A stretch of DNA of 10,853 bases from Chloroflexota bacterium (GCA_029555885.1 JAKPQT010000737.1:1-10853); one strand, 5' to 3'. Positions 1 through 6,540 are shown, counted from the stretch's first letter. Numbers and translations: made by a program. The notes: generated from the sequence alone by a model not told the origin.

Positions 1-448
1 ACAGGCGGTCCAGGACGGCGGGCTGATCGTCGCGGGCAGCGAACCCTTTGAGGTCGTGCAGGACCGGCAGATCCTGAACGTAAACGACTTCTGCAACGCG
101 TGCGGCGACTGCACCATCTTCTGCGTGCACGAGGGGCAGCCCTGGTTCGACAAGCCGCGGCTGTTCCTGAACGAGCCGGACTTCCTGCTGGCCGACCACA
201 ACGCCTACCGCATCACCGGGGACACGGTCTACCGGCGGCACGAGGGCCGCGCAGCGCAACTCACCCGGCAGAACGGCCACCTGCTGTACGAGGACCAGGC
301 AGTGCAGGTCATGCTGGCGCGCGACTTCCAGGTGCGCGAGATGCGGCTGAAGAAGCCCTTTGCGGGCGCGCACTCCCTGCGCGACGCGGCGGAGATGCTG
401 GTCGTGCTGGACGGCGTGAGCGCGTCGCTGCCGGGGCTGGTGATATAG
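1..448 (+). CDS. ygfK: YgfK-type putative selenate reductase / Fe-S oxidoreductase subunit, C-terminal part (5' end outside window)
   Basis: The reading frame is open from base 2 to the TAG at 446-448 and has no start of its own, so this is the last 148 residues of a longer protein. It carries one ferredoxin-like motif, CxxCxxCxxxC, with the cysteines encoded at 92, 101, 110 and 122, followed by about 105 residues without further cysteines. Full-length YgfK proteins are about 1000 residues long, with a GltD-like FAD/NAD(P)H region ahead of a C-terminal [4Fe-4S] domain; only this last domain is visible here. The family name 'selenate reductase' is a prediction; its genetic link is to purine breakdown and selenium-dependent molybdenum hydroxylases. 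The stop lies 10 bases before ssnA, the same pair order as in E. coli, and that adjacency is the main reason for the name. Another Fe-S oxidoreductase with a C-terminal ferredoxin domain is possible. Confidence 0.78.
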   Translation, partial: QAVQDGGLIVAGSEPFEVVQDRQILNVNDFCNACGDCTIFCVHEGQPWFDKPRLFLNEPDFLLADHNAYRITGDTVYRRHEGRAAQLTRQNGHLLYEDQAVQVMLARDFQVREMRLKKPFAGAHSLRDAAEMLVVLDGVSASLPGLVI

Positions 449-458
449 GGGAGAATTT

Positions 459-1787
459 ATGCTCATCACAAACGCGACCATCTTCACCCTGGGTGAGGCG
501 AACCGGCGCATCGACAACGGCGCGATTCGCACGGAGGGCGCGCTTATCCGCGAGGTCGGCGTGTCAGCGGAGCTGACCCCGCAGCCGGGCGAGGAGACGC
601 TGGACGCAGGGGGCAAGCTCGTCCTGCCCGGGTTCCTCTGCGGCCACACGCACTTCTACGGCGCATTTGCGCGCGGCATGGCGATTCCGGGCGCGCCCGC
701 GACCAACTTCGTCGAGATCCTCGAACGCCTGTGGTGGAGGCTCGATCGGGCGCTGCTGTGGGATGACATCCGCTACTCTGCGCTCATCTGCCTGGTGGAT
801 GCGGTGCGCCACGGCTGCACAACCCTGATCGATCACCATGCCAGCCCCAACGCCATCGATGGCAGCCTGGACATCATCGCGGATGCCGTGCTGGAGACCG
901 GGCTGCGCGCCAGCTTGTGCTATGAGGTCACGGATCGCAACGGGCCGGACGGCGCTCGCGCCGGCATCGCAGAGAACGTCCGCTTCATCAAACGCTGCCG
1001 GCGCGAGCGCAACCCGCAGCTCGGCGCATCCTTCGGGCTGCACGCCGCGCTCACCCTCTCCGACGAGACGCTGGAGGCCAGCGTGGCCGCGGCACAGGGC
1101 CTCGACACCGGCTTCCACATCCACGTCGCGGAGGGCATCGCGGACCAGGAGGAGAGCCTGCGCCAGTACGGCGTGCGGGTAGTCGATCGGCTCAACCGCT
1201 TCGGCATACTCGGTCCGCAGACCATCGCGGTCCACTGCGTCCACCTGGACGCGTACGAGAAAGGCATCCTGCGCGAGACCGGGACGTTCGTCACCCACCA
1301 GCCGCGCTCGAACATGAACAACGCGGTCGGGCTGCCGGATGTGCCAGGGCTGCTGGACCGCGGAGTGCCGGTTGCGCTGGGCAACGACGGCTTCTCGAAC
1401 AACATGCTGGCCGAGATGAAGACGGCCTATCTGGCGCACAAGCACAACACCGGTGACCCGCGCACGCTGCCCGGCGACGTGGTGCTGCAGATGGCCTACC
1501 CAACCAATGCACGGCTGGCCAGCCAGTTCTTCCCGCAGCCGGTCGGCGTCATCAAGCCGGGCGCGAACGCCGACCTTGTCTTCCTGGACTATGCGCCGCC
1601 GACCCCGTTGACGCCGGGCAATCTGCCCTGGCATCTCATCTTCGGCGCGGATGGCACGCACATCACGCACACCATCGCATCGGGCAAGGTCTTGATGCAG
1701 GACCGCCGGTTGACGACGCTGGACGAGGCGGCCATCATGGCGCAGGCCCGCGAACACGCCGCCGCAGTCTGGCGCCGCATCGGATAG
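459..1787 (+). CDS. ssnA: SsnA-type amidohydrolase (putative aminohydrolase of the purine/selenium cluster)
   Basis: This 442-residue metal-dependent hydrolase belongs to the ATZ/TRZ-guanine deaminase-like part of the amidohydrolase superfamily and has the usual length of SsnA. Visible metal and catalytic positions are the HTH pair (H63, H65), H222 and E225 in HIHVAE, H259 in AVHCVH and D310 in GNDG, so the active site looks intact. SsnA-like signatures are LWWRLDRALL (91-100), DHHASP (125-130), RSNMNN (283-288), and SPTPL-like and WRR stretches near the C-terminus. The start ATG has a GGGGAG ribosome site about 6 bases upstream. The protein should be cytoplasmic; no signal peptide is seen. 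It follows ygfK by 10 bases, so co-transcription is very likely. The family is expected to deaminate or hydrolyse a nitrogen heterocycle in purine catabolism; the exact substrate is not known from sequence. Confidence 0.93.
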   Translation: MLITNATIFTLGEANRRIDNGAIRTEGALIREVGVSAELTPQPGEETLDAGGKLVLPGFLCGHTHFYGAFARGMAIPGAPATNFVEILERLWWRLDRALLWDDIRYSALICLVDAVRHGCTTLIDHHASPNAIDGSLDIIADAVLETGLRASLCYEVTDRNGPDGARAGIAENVRFIKRCRRERNPQLGASFGLHAALTLSDETLEASVAAAQGLDTGFHIHVAEGIADQEESLRQYGVRVVDRLNRFGILGPQTIAVHCVHLDAYEKGILRETGTFVTHQPRSNMNNAVGLPDVPGLLDRGVPVALGNDGFSNNMLAEMKTAYLAHKHNTGDPRTLPGDVVLQMAYPTNARLASQFFPQPVGVIKPGANADLVFLDYAPPTPLTPGNLPWHLIFGADGTHITHTIASGKVLMQDRRLTTLDEAAIMAQAREHAAAVWRRIG

Positions 1788-1834
1788 TGTACCCGCGGCT
1801 ACGGCACTGTCAGCAGGGACAGGGTAAGTTGGGT

Positions 1835-1852
1835 AGGCAGATAGCTTGCCTG
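1835..1852 (+). repeat. Short intergenic hairpin with the AGCTTGCCTG core, copy 1
   Basis: AGGCA (1835-1839) pairs with TGCCT (1847-1851) around a 7-base loop, just upstream of the small gene's ribosome site. The 10-base string AGCTTGCCTG at 1843-1852 recurs exactly at 6509-6518, also in a hairpin in a short intergenic gap, and AGGC precedes both. The stem is too short and lacks a T-run, so a terminator is unlikely. A copy of a dispersed small palindrome is the best reading. Confidence 0.45.
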
Positions 1853-1856
1853 ACAG

Positions 1857-1863
1857 AAAGGAG
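1857..1863 (+). promoter_or_regulatory. Strong ribosome binding site for the 61-residue protein
   Basis: AAAGGAG lies 6 bases before the ATG at 1870. It favours that start over the in-frame TTG at 1846 and is the best single argument that the small gene is translated. Confidence 0.7.
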
Positions 1864-1869
1864 TTCAAC

Positions 1870-2055
1870 ATGAAAGAACCTACTTTCTCCTGGGTCCAGG
1901 CGTATGAACAGGGCACGTTGACGACGATGCAGATGGAAAGCTTGCAGGCGATGGTCGACAGCGGTGAAGCCGACAGCCTGCTGGATGCAGCCCAACGGCT
2001 GGACTTCGAGACAACGCACCTGGCCGGGGGTGAACCTGGCCCGCAGGCGTACTGA
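1870..2055 (+). CDS. Small hypothetical protein, 61 residues
   Basis: I do not recognise this protein. It is an acidic 61-residue chain that begins MKEPTFSWVQAYEQGTLT and has a likely helical middle (MQMESLQAMVDSGEADSLLDAAQRL) written here as residues 20-44, then a polar tail ending GPQAY. It has no cysteines, no membrane segment and no signal peptide. The strong Shine-Dalgarno at 1857-1863, the correct spacing, and the placement between ssnA and the FAD subunit in the same direction support a real gene. The gap to ssnA is 82 bases and to the next gene 77 bases, both occupied by hairpins, so it may form its own small transcription or decay unit. A role as an assembly or regulatory partner of the hydroxylase would be speculation. 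Confidence 0.62.
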   Translation: MKEPTFSWVQAYEQGTLTTMQMESLQAMVDSGEADSLLDAAQRLDFETTHLAGGEPGPQAY

Positions 2056-2067
2056 TATTCGGGTCGC

Positions 2068-2108
2068 ATCTGGGGTGTGCTGAGGCGAAGCCTCAGCACA
2101 CCCCAGAT
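2068..2108. repeat. Perfect 19-bp inverted repeat with GAA loop
   Basis: The arms 2068-2086 and 2090-2108 are exact reverse complements separated only by GAA (2087-2089). The apex reads GCGAAGC, a sequence known to form an unusually stable DNA mini-hairpin. It sits 12 bases after the small gene's stop and ends 15 bases before the GGAG ribosome site of the FAD/2Fe-2S gene. No T-run follows (the next bases are ATCGG), so it is not a textbook intrinsic terminator. It could still attenuate transcription, protect an mRNA end, or be a repeated palindromic element. Confidence 0.85.
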
Positions 2109-2132
2109 ATCGGCTACATCCACGGAGCACGC

Positions 2133-3530
2133 ATGTGGCATAGCTATCACGCGCCGAGGAGCGTCGACGAGGCGCTGGCGCTCCTCGCGCACTACGGCGA
2201 CGCCTGTCGCGTCATCGCGGGCGGCACCGACCTGATCCTGGAGCTGGAGCGCGGCGTCCGCACGCAGGGTGTGCTGGTCGACATCTCCCGTATCGCTGCG
2301 CTGGACACCATCCACAGGGGTCCCGACACTCTCACGCTCGGCGCGCTCGCGTCCCATAACCGGATCGTCGCCTCGCCGGATGCCGTTGCGCGCGCCTTCC
2401 CGCTGGCGCGGGCGTGCTGGCTCGTCGGCGCGCCGCAGATTCGCAACCGGGGCACCGTCGCGGGCAACCTGGTGACGGCCAGTCCGGCGAATGACACGAT
2501 CACGCCGCTCTGGGCGATGGATGCCACCGTGACGCTGGCGAGCCAGGCGCGCGGGGAGCGCACCCTGCCGTTCGATGCCTTCTTCCAGGGCGTGCGCCGC
2601 ACCGCGCTCCAGCCGGACGAGCTGCTCGTGCGCATCGACGTACCTGCGCTCAAGCCCACGGAGCACGGGACCTTCCTCAAGCTGGGGCTGCGCCAGGCAC
2701 AGGCCATCAGCATCGTCAACGTCGCGGTGATCGTGGACTTCGCCGGCTCGACTGTGCGCCGCGCCCGGATTGCGCTGGGTGCGGTCGCGCCGACCATCCT
2801 GCGCGCCGCCGAAGCGGAAGCCTATCTCGCCGGCCGGGAGCTGAACAGGGAGACCATCAACCGGGCCGCGGAGCTGGCCGCCGCCGCCGCCCGCCCCATC
2901 TCCGACATCCGCGGGAGCGCAGAGTACCGCCGCGACATGGTGCGCGTGCTGGTGAGCCGTGCACTGCAGCAACTGGCGGATGGGACGGAACGCGCCGGCT
3001 GGCCGGAGCAACCCGTCCTCCTGCGGAGTACCCCGCCCAACAAGCCACCGCAACCACCCGATAACCTTAAACCAGTAACCTGCAACCTGAACGGCCGCCC
3101 GGTCACGCTGCCCCACGCGCACGGCAAGACGCTGCTGCGCGCGCTGCGCGAGGACGCAGGGCTGACCGGCACGAAAGAAGGCTGCGCTGAAGGCGAGTGC
3201 GGCGCGTGTACTGTCTGGCTGGACGGCGTCGCGGTGATGAGCTGTCTCGTGCCCGCGGAACGCGCGGCCGGCTGCGAGGTGGTCACGGTCGAGGGACTGG
3301 CTCCGGAGGGCACGCTCCACCCGCTTCAACAGGCGTTTGTCGATGCGGGCGCGGTACAGTGCGGCTACTGCACGCCGGGCCTGATTATGTCCGCCGGGAT
3401 GCTCTTGCAGGAAGTTGCGCATCCAACGCCCGGCCAAATCAAAGAGGCGCTGACGGGCAACCTGTGCCGCTGCACAGGGTACTACAAGATCCTGGAAGCA
3501 GTGGACCGGGCCGCGGCGGCGCAGAGTTAA
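2133..3530 (+). CDS. Fused FAD-binding and 2x[2Fe-2S] subunit of a molybdenum hydroxylase (xanthine dehydrogenase family)
   Basis: One 465-residue chain joins the medium (CoxM/YgfM-like) and small (CoxS-like) subunits of molybdenum hydroxylases. Residues 1 to about 290 are the FAD domain, with AGGTDL (29-34) and the GTVAGNL loop (107-113). A proline-rich linker (about 290-315) follows, then the iron-sulfur domain. C351, C356, C359 and C371 form the plant-ferredoxin-type site; C410, C413, C445 and C447 (QCGYCTPG and NLCRCTGY) form the helical second site, so both clusters look complete. The expected job is to pass electrons from the Mo subunit through the clusters to FAD and on to an acceptor, in the cytoplasm. 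GGAG lies 5 bases before the ATG. The order FAD then 2Fe-2S is the reverse of the usual XdhA order, and in E. coli the 2Fe-2S domain is instead fused to XdhD. The linker DNA contains a period-7 tract (3062-3089). The Mo subunit follows after 75 bases. Confidence 0.93.
   Translation: MWHSYHAPRSVDEALALLAHYGDACRVIAGGTDLILELERGVRTQGVLVDISRIAALDTIHRGPDTLTLGALASHNRIVASPDAVARAFPLARACWLVGAPQIRNRGTVAGNLVTASPANDTITPLWAMDATVTLASQARGERTLPFDAFFQGVRRTALQPDELLVRIDVPALKPTEHGTFLKLGLRQAQAISIVNVAVIVDFAGSTVRRARIALGAVAPTILRAAEAEAYLAGRELNRETINRAAELAAAAARPISDIRGSAEYRRDMVRVLVSRALQQLADGTERAGWPEQPVLLRSTPPNKPPQPPDNLKPVTCNLNGRPVTLPHAHGKTLLRALREDAGLTGTKEGCAEGECGACTVWLDGVAVMSCLVPAERAAGCEVVTVEGLAPEGTLHPLQQAFVDAGAVQCGYCTPGLIMSAGMLLQEVAHPTPGQIKEALTGNLCRCTGYYKILEAVDRAAAAQS
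3062..3089. repeat. Period-7 tract at the domain-fusion joint
   Basis: Four consecutive 7-base units related to TAACCTG (TAACCTT, AAACCAG, TAACCTG, CAACCTG) lie exactly between the FAD and 2Fe-2S domains. They encode part of the linker and the first strand of the 2Fe-2S domain. The tract is AT-richer than the surrounding coding sequence and resembles the period-7 sequence found between genes at 8496-8598, though with a different unit. Confidence 0.6.
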
Positions 3531-3551
3531 CCGCGGAAGACGCTCCCCGGC

Positions 3552-3584
3552 GACTGAAGTCACAGTGGCAGCGGTTTCAACCGC
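3552..3584. repeat. Two small palindromes upstream of the molybdenum subunit
   Basis: GACT-GA-AGTC (3552-3561) and the perfect GCGGTT-TC-AACCGC (3571-3584) sit in the 75-base gap between the FAD/2Fe-2S gene and the Mo subunit. There is no T-run after either. They may be remnants of dispersed intergenic palindromes, or could structure the leader of the next gene, which has no clear Shine-Dalgarno. Confidence 0.5.
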
Positions 3585-3605
3585 CCGAAACTGACGGTGC
3601 TGTTT

Positions 3606-5903
3606 ATGAACCAATCCTCCATCGGTCAGAGCCTCCCGCGCAGCGACGCGGCCGGCAAAGTCACGGGCCGCACGCTCTATCCAGGCGACATCAGCCGGCC
3701 GGACATGCTGCACATGGCGACGCTGTTCGCGGGCCGGCCCCATGCCCGCATCGTCAGCCTGGACACCACGGCCGCGGCGGCCGCGCCGGGCGTCGTCGCG
3801 GTGTTCACCGCCGCAGATGTGCCGGTCAACGAGTACGGCCTGCAAATCAAGGACCAGCCGGTTTTATGCGGCCCGGGGTCGGGCAAGGCGGGCGCGGACA
3901 TCGTGCGCTTCGTCGGCGATCAGGTGGCACTCATCGTCGCGGAGACGGAGGTGCAGGCGCGGGCCGCGCTCAAGCTCATCCGCGTCGAATGGGAGAACCT
4001 GCCCCTGCTGCTGGACCCGGAGGAGGCCATGCAGCCCGGCGCGCCGCAGCTTCATCCACATTGCGCCGACAACGTCGCGTACAGCTACCGCATCCGTAAG
4101 GGCGACCTGGACGCGGGATTCCGCGCGGCGGATGTCGTAGTCGAGGATGCTTACCAGACGCCGGTGCAGGAACACGCCTATCTCCAGCCGGAGGCGGGCG
4201 TCGCGTACCTCGATGAGGACGGCCGCGTCACCGTGGAGGTCGCGGGCCAGTGGACGCATGTGGATCGCGAGGCGATTGCCCATGCGCTCGACCTGCTCGT
4301 TGAACAGGTGCGCGTCATCTATCCGGCCATCGGCGGCGCGTTCGGCGGCCGCGAGGATATGTCGGTCCAGATCACGCTGGCGCTGGCCGTCTGGCGGCTG
4401 GCGCAGCGCGGCATCCGCCGGCCTGTCAAGACCATCTGGACGCGCGAAGAGTCCATCATCGGCCACGGCAAGCGCCATGCGATGACGATTTACACCCGCT
4501 GGGGCGCGCGCCGCGATGGCAAGCTGACCGCGGCAGAAGTGCGCGTGGTGGCCGATGGCGGTGCATACATGTACACCAGCAACAAGGTGCTGGGCAACAC
4601 GACGCTTACCTGCACGGGGCCATACGAGATCCCAAACGTTGCGGTGGACACCTGCGCCGTTTACACGAACAACGTACCGGGGGCGGCGTTCCGTGGGTTC
4701 GGCGGACCGCAGGGCCACTTTGCCGCGGAGAGCCAGATGGACCGGCTGGCCGAAGCGCTCGGCATGGACCCGGTCGAGCTGCGCCTGCGCAACGTGCTGA
4801 CGGACGAGAAGCTACTATCGACGGGCAGGCCCATCCCCGGCGGCGTTGGGCTGACCGAAACGATCATCGCTGCGGCGACCGCGGCCGGCTGGACACAGGA
4901 CGCCGCCGGCCACTGGCATCGGCCCGAAAGCAAATGGAACGCTGATGACGCTGATAATCATGATAAGACTGATAATCATAATGATCATGGTCATCAGCGC
5001 GATCAGCGTTCTATAACTCCTTCTATCCGGCGCGGGATCGGCTTCGCGGCAGGATTCAAGAACGTGGGCTTCAGTTTTGGTTACCAGGAGAACTCCTACG
5101 CGCGGGTGGAGTTGCGCGGGGCATCGGAGATCGAGGAGGCGACCCTCTTCATCGCGGGCGCGGATGTGGGCCAGGGGCATCACACCGTCATGGCCCAGGC
5201 CGCGGCCGAGACGCTCGGCATCCCGTTCGAGCGCGTGCGCACGATCACATCCGACACCGCGCACATGGGTGACTCGGGCAGCGCATCGGCCTCGCGGCTG
5301 ACTTATATGGCGGGCAACGCGGTGCGCGGCGCAGCGGAGGCGGCGCTGGCGAAATGGCGCAACGAGGACCGGCCCGCGGTGGCGGAGTACGTCTATCTCG
5401 CACCCAAGACGACCCGGCTGGACCACGACACCGGCCAGGGCCAGCCGAACTTCGCCTACGGCTACGTCGCGCAGGCGTGCCAGGTGGCGGTGGACATGGA
5501 CACCGGCGAGGTGCGCGTGGAGCGTTTCATCAGCGCGGACGATGTGGGCCGGGCGCTCAACCCGCAGCAGGTGACGGGACAGATCGAGGGCGCGGTCGTG
5601 CAGGCGCTTGGCTACGCGCTCCTGGAAGACTGGCGGACGCGCGACGGGCAGGTGCTCACCAACCGGCTCAGCACCTACCTCATCCCGACCGTGCTGGACG
5701 TGCCAGCCCGTCTCGACTCGGTCATCGTGGAAGTGCCGGACCCTAACGGGCCGTGGGGTGCCCGGGGCATGGCCGAGATGCCCTACCTGCCGGTCGCGGC
5801 GGCCGTCGCCGCGGCCGTCTACGACGCCACGCGCGTGCGCTTCACCGAGTTCCCACTGACGCCTGAACGCGTGTGGCGGGGACTGCACGAACCGATCAAG
5901 TAA
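3606..5903 (+). CDS. Molybdopterin-binding large subunit, xanthine dehydrogenase family (XdhD-type hydroxylase)
   Basis: This 765-residue catalytic subunit hydroxylates a heterocycle such as a purine, using water-derived oxygen at a molybdopterin centre. Family motifs in order: QEHAYL (Q188), GGAFGGRE (243-250, with E250 at the place of a substrate-binding Glu of xanthine oxidase), KRH (R290, probable counterpart of its substrate Arg), GAAFRGFGG (359-367), GADVGQG (518-524) and ARGMAEMP with E724 as the catalytic base. I prefer ATG 3606; an in-frame GTG at 3597 would add three residues, and neither has a strong Shine-Dalgarno. It lacks its own 2Fe-2S domain, which is supplied by the preceding fused gene. 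Residues about 445-468 are an odd Asp/Asn/His-rich insert made by a palindromic element (4934-5014) in a loop between conserved blocks. Xanthine or another purine is the likely substrate by context. A selenium ligand on Mo is known for enzymes of such clusters but cannot be seen in DNA. Confidence 0.93.
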   Translation: MNQSSIGQSLPRSDAAGKVTGRTLYPGDISRPDMLHMATLFAGRPHARIVSLDTTAAAAAPGVVAVFTAADVPVNEYGLQIKDQPVLCGPGSGKAGADIVRFVGDQVALIVAETEVQARAALKLIRVEWENLPLLLDPEEAMQPGAPQLHPHCADNVAYSYRIRKGDLDAGFRAADVVVEDAYQTPVQEHAYLQPEAGVAYLDEDGRVTVEVAGQWTHVDREAIAHALDLLVEQVRVIYPAIGGAFGGREDMSVQITLALAVWRLAQRGIRRPVKTIWTREESIIGHGKRHAMTIYTRWGARRDGKLTAAEVRVVADGGAYMYTSNKVLGNTTLTCTGPYEIPNVAVDTCAVYTNNVPGAAFRGFGGPQGHFAAESQMDRLAEALGMDPVELRLRNVLTDEKLLSTGRPIPGGVGLTETIIAAATAAGWTQDAAGHWHRPESKWNADDADNHDKTDNHNDHGHQRDQRSITPSIRRGIGFAAGFKNVGFSFGYQENSYARVELRGASEIEEATLFIAGADVGQGHHTVMAQAAAETLGIPFERVRTITSDTAHMGDSGSASASRLTYMAGNAVRGAAEAALAKWRNEDRPAVAEYVYLAPKTTRLDHDTGQGQPNFAYGYVAQACQVAVDMDTGEVRVERFISADDVGRALNPQQVTGQIEGAVVQALGYALLEDWRTRDGQVLTNRLSTYLIPTVLDVPARLDSVIVEVPDPNGPWGARGMAEMPYLPVAAAVAAAVYDATRVRFTEFPLTPERVWRGLHEPIK
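4934..5014. repeat. Palindromic period-9 element inserted in frame in the molybdenum-subunit gene
   Basis: From 4938 to 5009 the sequence divides into eight 9-base units: AACGCTGAT, GACGCTGAT, AATCATGAT, AAGACTGAT, AATCATAAT, GATCATGGT, CATCAGCGC, GATCAGCGT. The second half mirrors the first about base 4974. Across 4934-5014, 31 of 40 position pairs are Watson-Crick and two more are G-T. The tract is much AT-richer than its surroundings. It is translated as NADDADNHDKTDNHNDHG and a QRDQR tail, between the AAGW-like helix end and RRGIGF, where relatives have only a short loop. Confidence 0.85.
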
Positions 5904-5908
5904 GGAGG
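5902..5908 (+). promoter_or_regulatory. Ribosome binding site overlapping the upstream stop codon
   Basis: AAGGAGG overlaps the TAA (5901-5903) of the Mo subunit and lies 5 bases before a GTG. It fixes the GTG at 5914 as the nitroreductase start and indicates translational coupling with the hydroxylase gene. Confidence 0.88.
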
Positions 5909-5913
5909 AAACA

Positions 5914-6492
5914 GTGATCGCAGACCTTGTGCGCCGCAACCGCAGTTATCGCCGCTTCCGTGAATCCGAACCTATCACGCTCGACACCTTGCGCGAGCTG
6001 GTGGACCTGGCACGCCTGTCAGGGTCCGCGCGCAACGGCCAGCCCTTGCGCTACGTCCTCTGCTGCGACCGGGACACGAACGCGGCCATCTACCCCTGTC
6101 TCGCCTGGGCAGGGTATCTCACCGATTGGCCCGGCCCCGACGAAGGGGAGCGGCCCAGTGCATATGTGGTCGTCCTGGCAGAGAAGGGCCACGGTCAGGC
6201 CGCGGCAGTGGACGAGGGCCTGGCCCTGCAGAACCTGCTGCTCGGCGCGGTGGAGCGCGGCTTGGGCGGCTGCATCCTGGGCTCGGTCGAGCGCGGCAAG
6301 GTCCGCACCATCCTGGGCATCCCGGACAACTACGACATTCTGCATGTCGTTGCGCTCGGCGTGCCCGCGGAGACCGTCGTGCTGGACGAGGTCGGACCCG
6401 ACGGCGACATCAAGTATTGGCGCGACGCGCAGAGCGTCCACCATGTCCCGAAGCGGCGGCTGGCCGACATCATCGTGGGAGAGCATAGCTAG
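5914..6492 (+). CDS. Nitroreductase-family FMN oxidoreductase
   Basis: This 192-residue protein has the short single-domain nitroreductase layout. An N-terminal RRNRSYRRF (7-15) provides the phosphate-binding arginines for FMN, SARNGQPLRY (38-47) is the second FMN-binding stretch, and GLGGCILGSV (116-125) is the glycine-rich segment near the C-terminal part. It is expected to be a soluble homodimer that uses NAD(P)H or another donor to reduce a substrate or act as an electron acceptor. It begins with GTG directly behind a perfect AAGGAGG that overlaps the hydroxylase stop, so it belongs to that operon. A role in re-oxidising the hydroxylase or reducing a pathway intermediate is inferred from position only. 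Its true substrate is unknown, and the family also includes dehalogenases and dehydrogenases. Confidence 0.88.
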   Translation: MIADLVRRNRSYRRFRESEPITLDTLRELVDLARLSGSARNGQPLRYVLCCDRDTNAAIYPCLAWAGYLTDWPGPDEGERPSAYVVVLAEKGHGQAAAVDEGLALQNLLLGAVERGLGGCILGSVERGKVRTILGIPDNYDILHVVALGVPAETVVLDEVGPDGDIKYWRDAQSVHHVPKRRLADIIVGEHS

Positions 6493-6497
6493 AGAAT

Positions 6498-6526
6498 ACA
6501 GGCGAAACAGCTTGCCTGTTCCGCTT
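6498..6526. repeat. Short intergenic hairpin with the AGCTTGCCTG core, copy 2
   Basis: ACAGGC (6498-6503) pairs with GCCTGT (6514-6519). An alternative fold pairs 6502-6510 with 6516-6524 (8 of 9 pairs) around CTTGC. The core AGCTTGCCTG (6509-6518) is identical to 1843-1852. It fills the 48-base gap between the nitroreductase and the pyrophosphatase-like gene. No T-run follows, so a dispersed repeat is likelier than a terminator. Confidence 0.45.
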
Positions 6527-6540
6527 CGAGGTCGACATCT

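Noticed and set aside
1788..1869. Promoter for the small gene
   Set aside because: I could not find a convincing -35/-10 pair; only hairpins and the ribosome site are supportable.
2068..2108. Intrinsic terminator reading of the 19-bp hairpin
   Set aside because: No T-run follows on either strand, so I list it as a palindrome of unknown role rather than as a terminator.
564..3845. Very long antisense open frame (1093 codons) on the - strand
   Set aside because: It lies opposite three well-identified genes and the small gene, has no recognisable domain, and has the Arg/Ala/Val/His-rich composition of a frame shadow in GC-rich DNA. It also runs through intergenic hairpins without any gene signal.
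4934..5014. CRISPR or regular direct-repeat array
   Set aside because: Units are 9 bases with no spacers, lie inside a coding frame and form one palindrome; this is not a CRISPR layout.
4815..5939. Antisense frame of 374 codons opposite the molybdenum subunit
   Set aside because: The sense gene carries all family motifs; the antisense product has shadow-like composition and includes the antisense of the palindromic insert.
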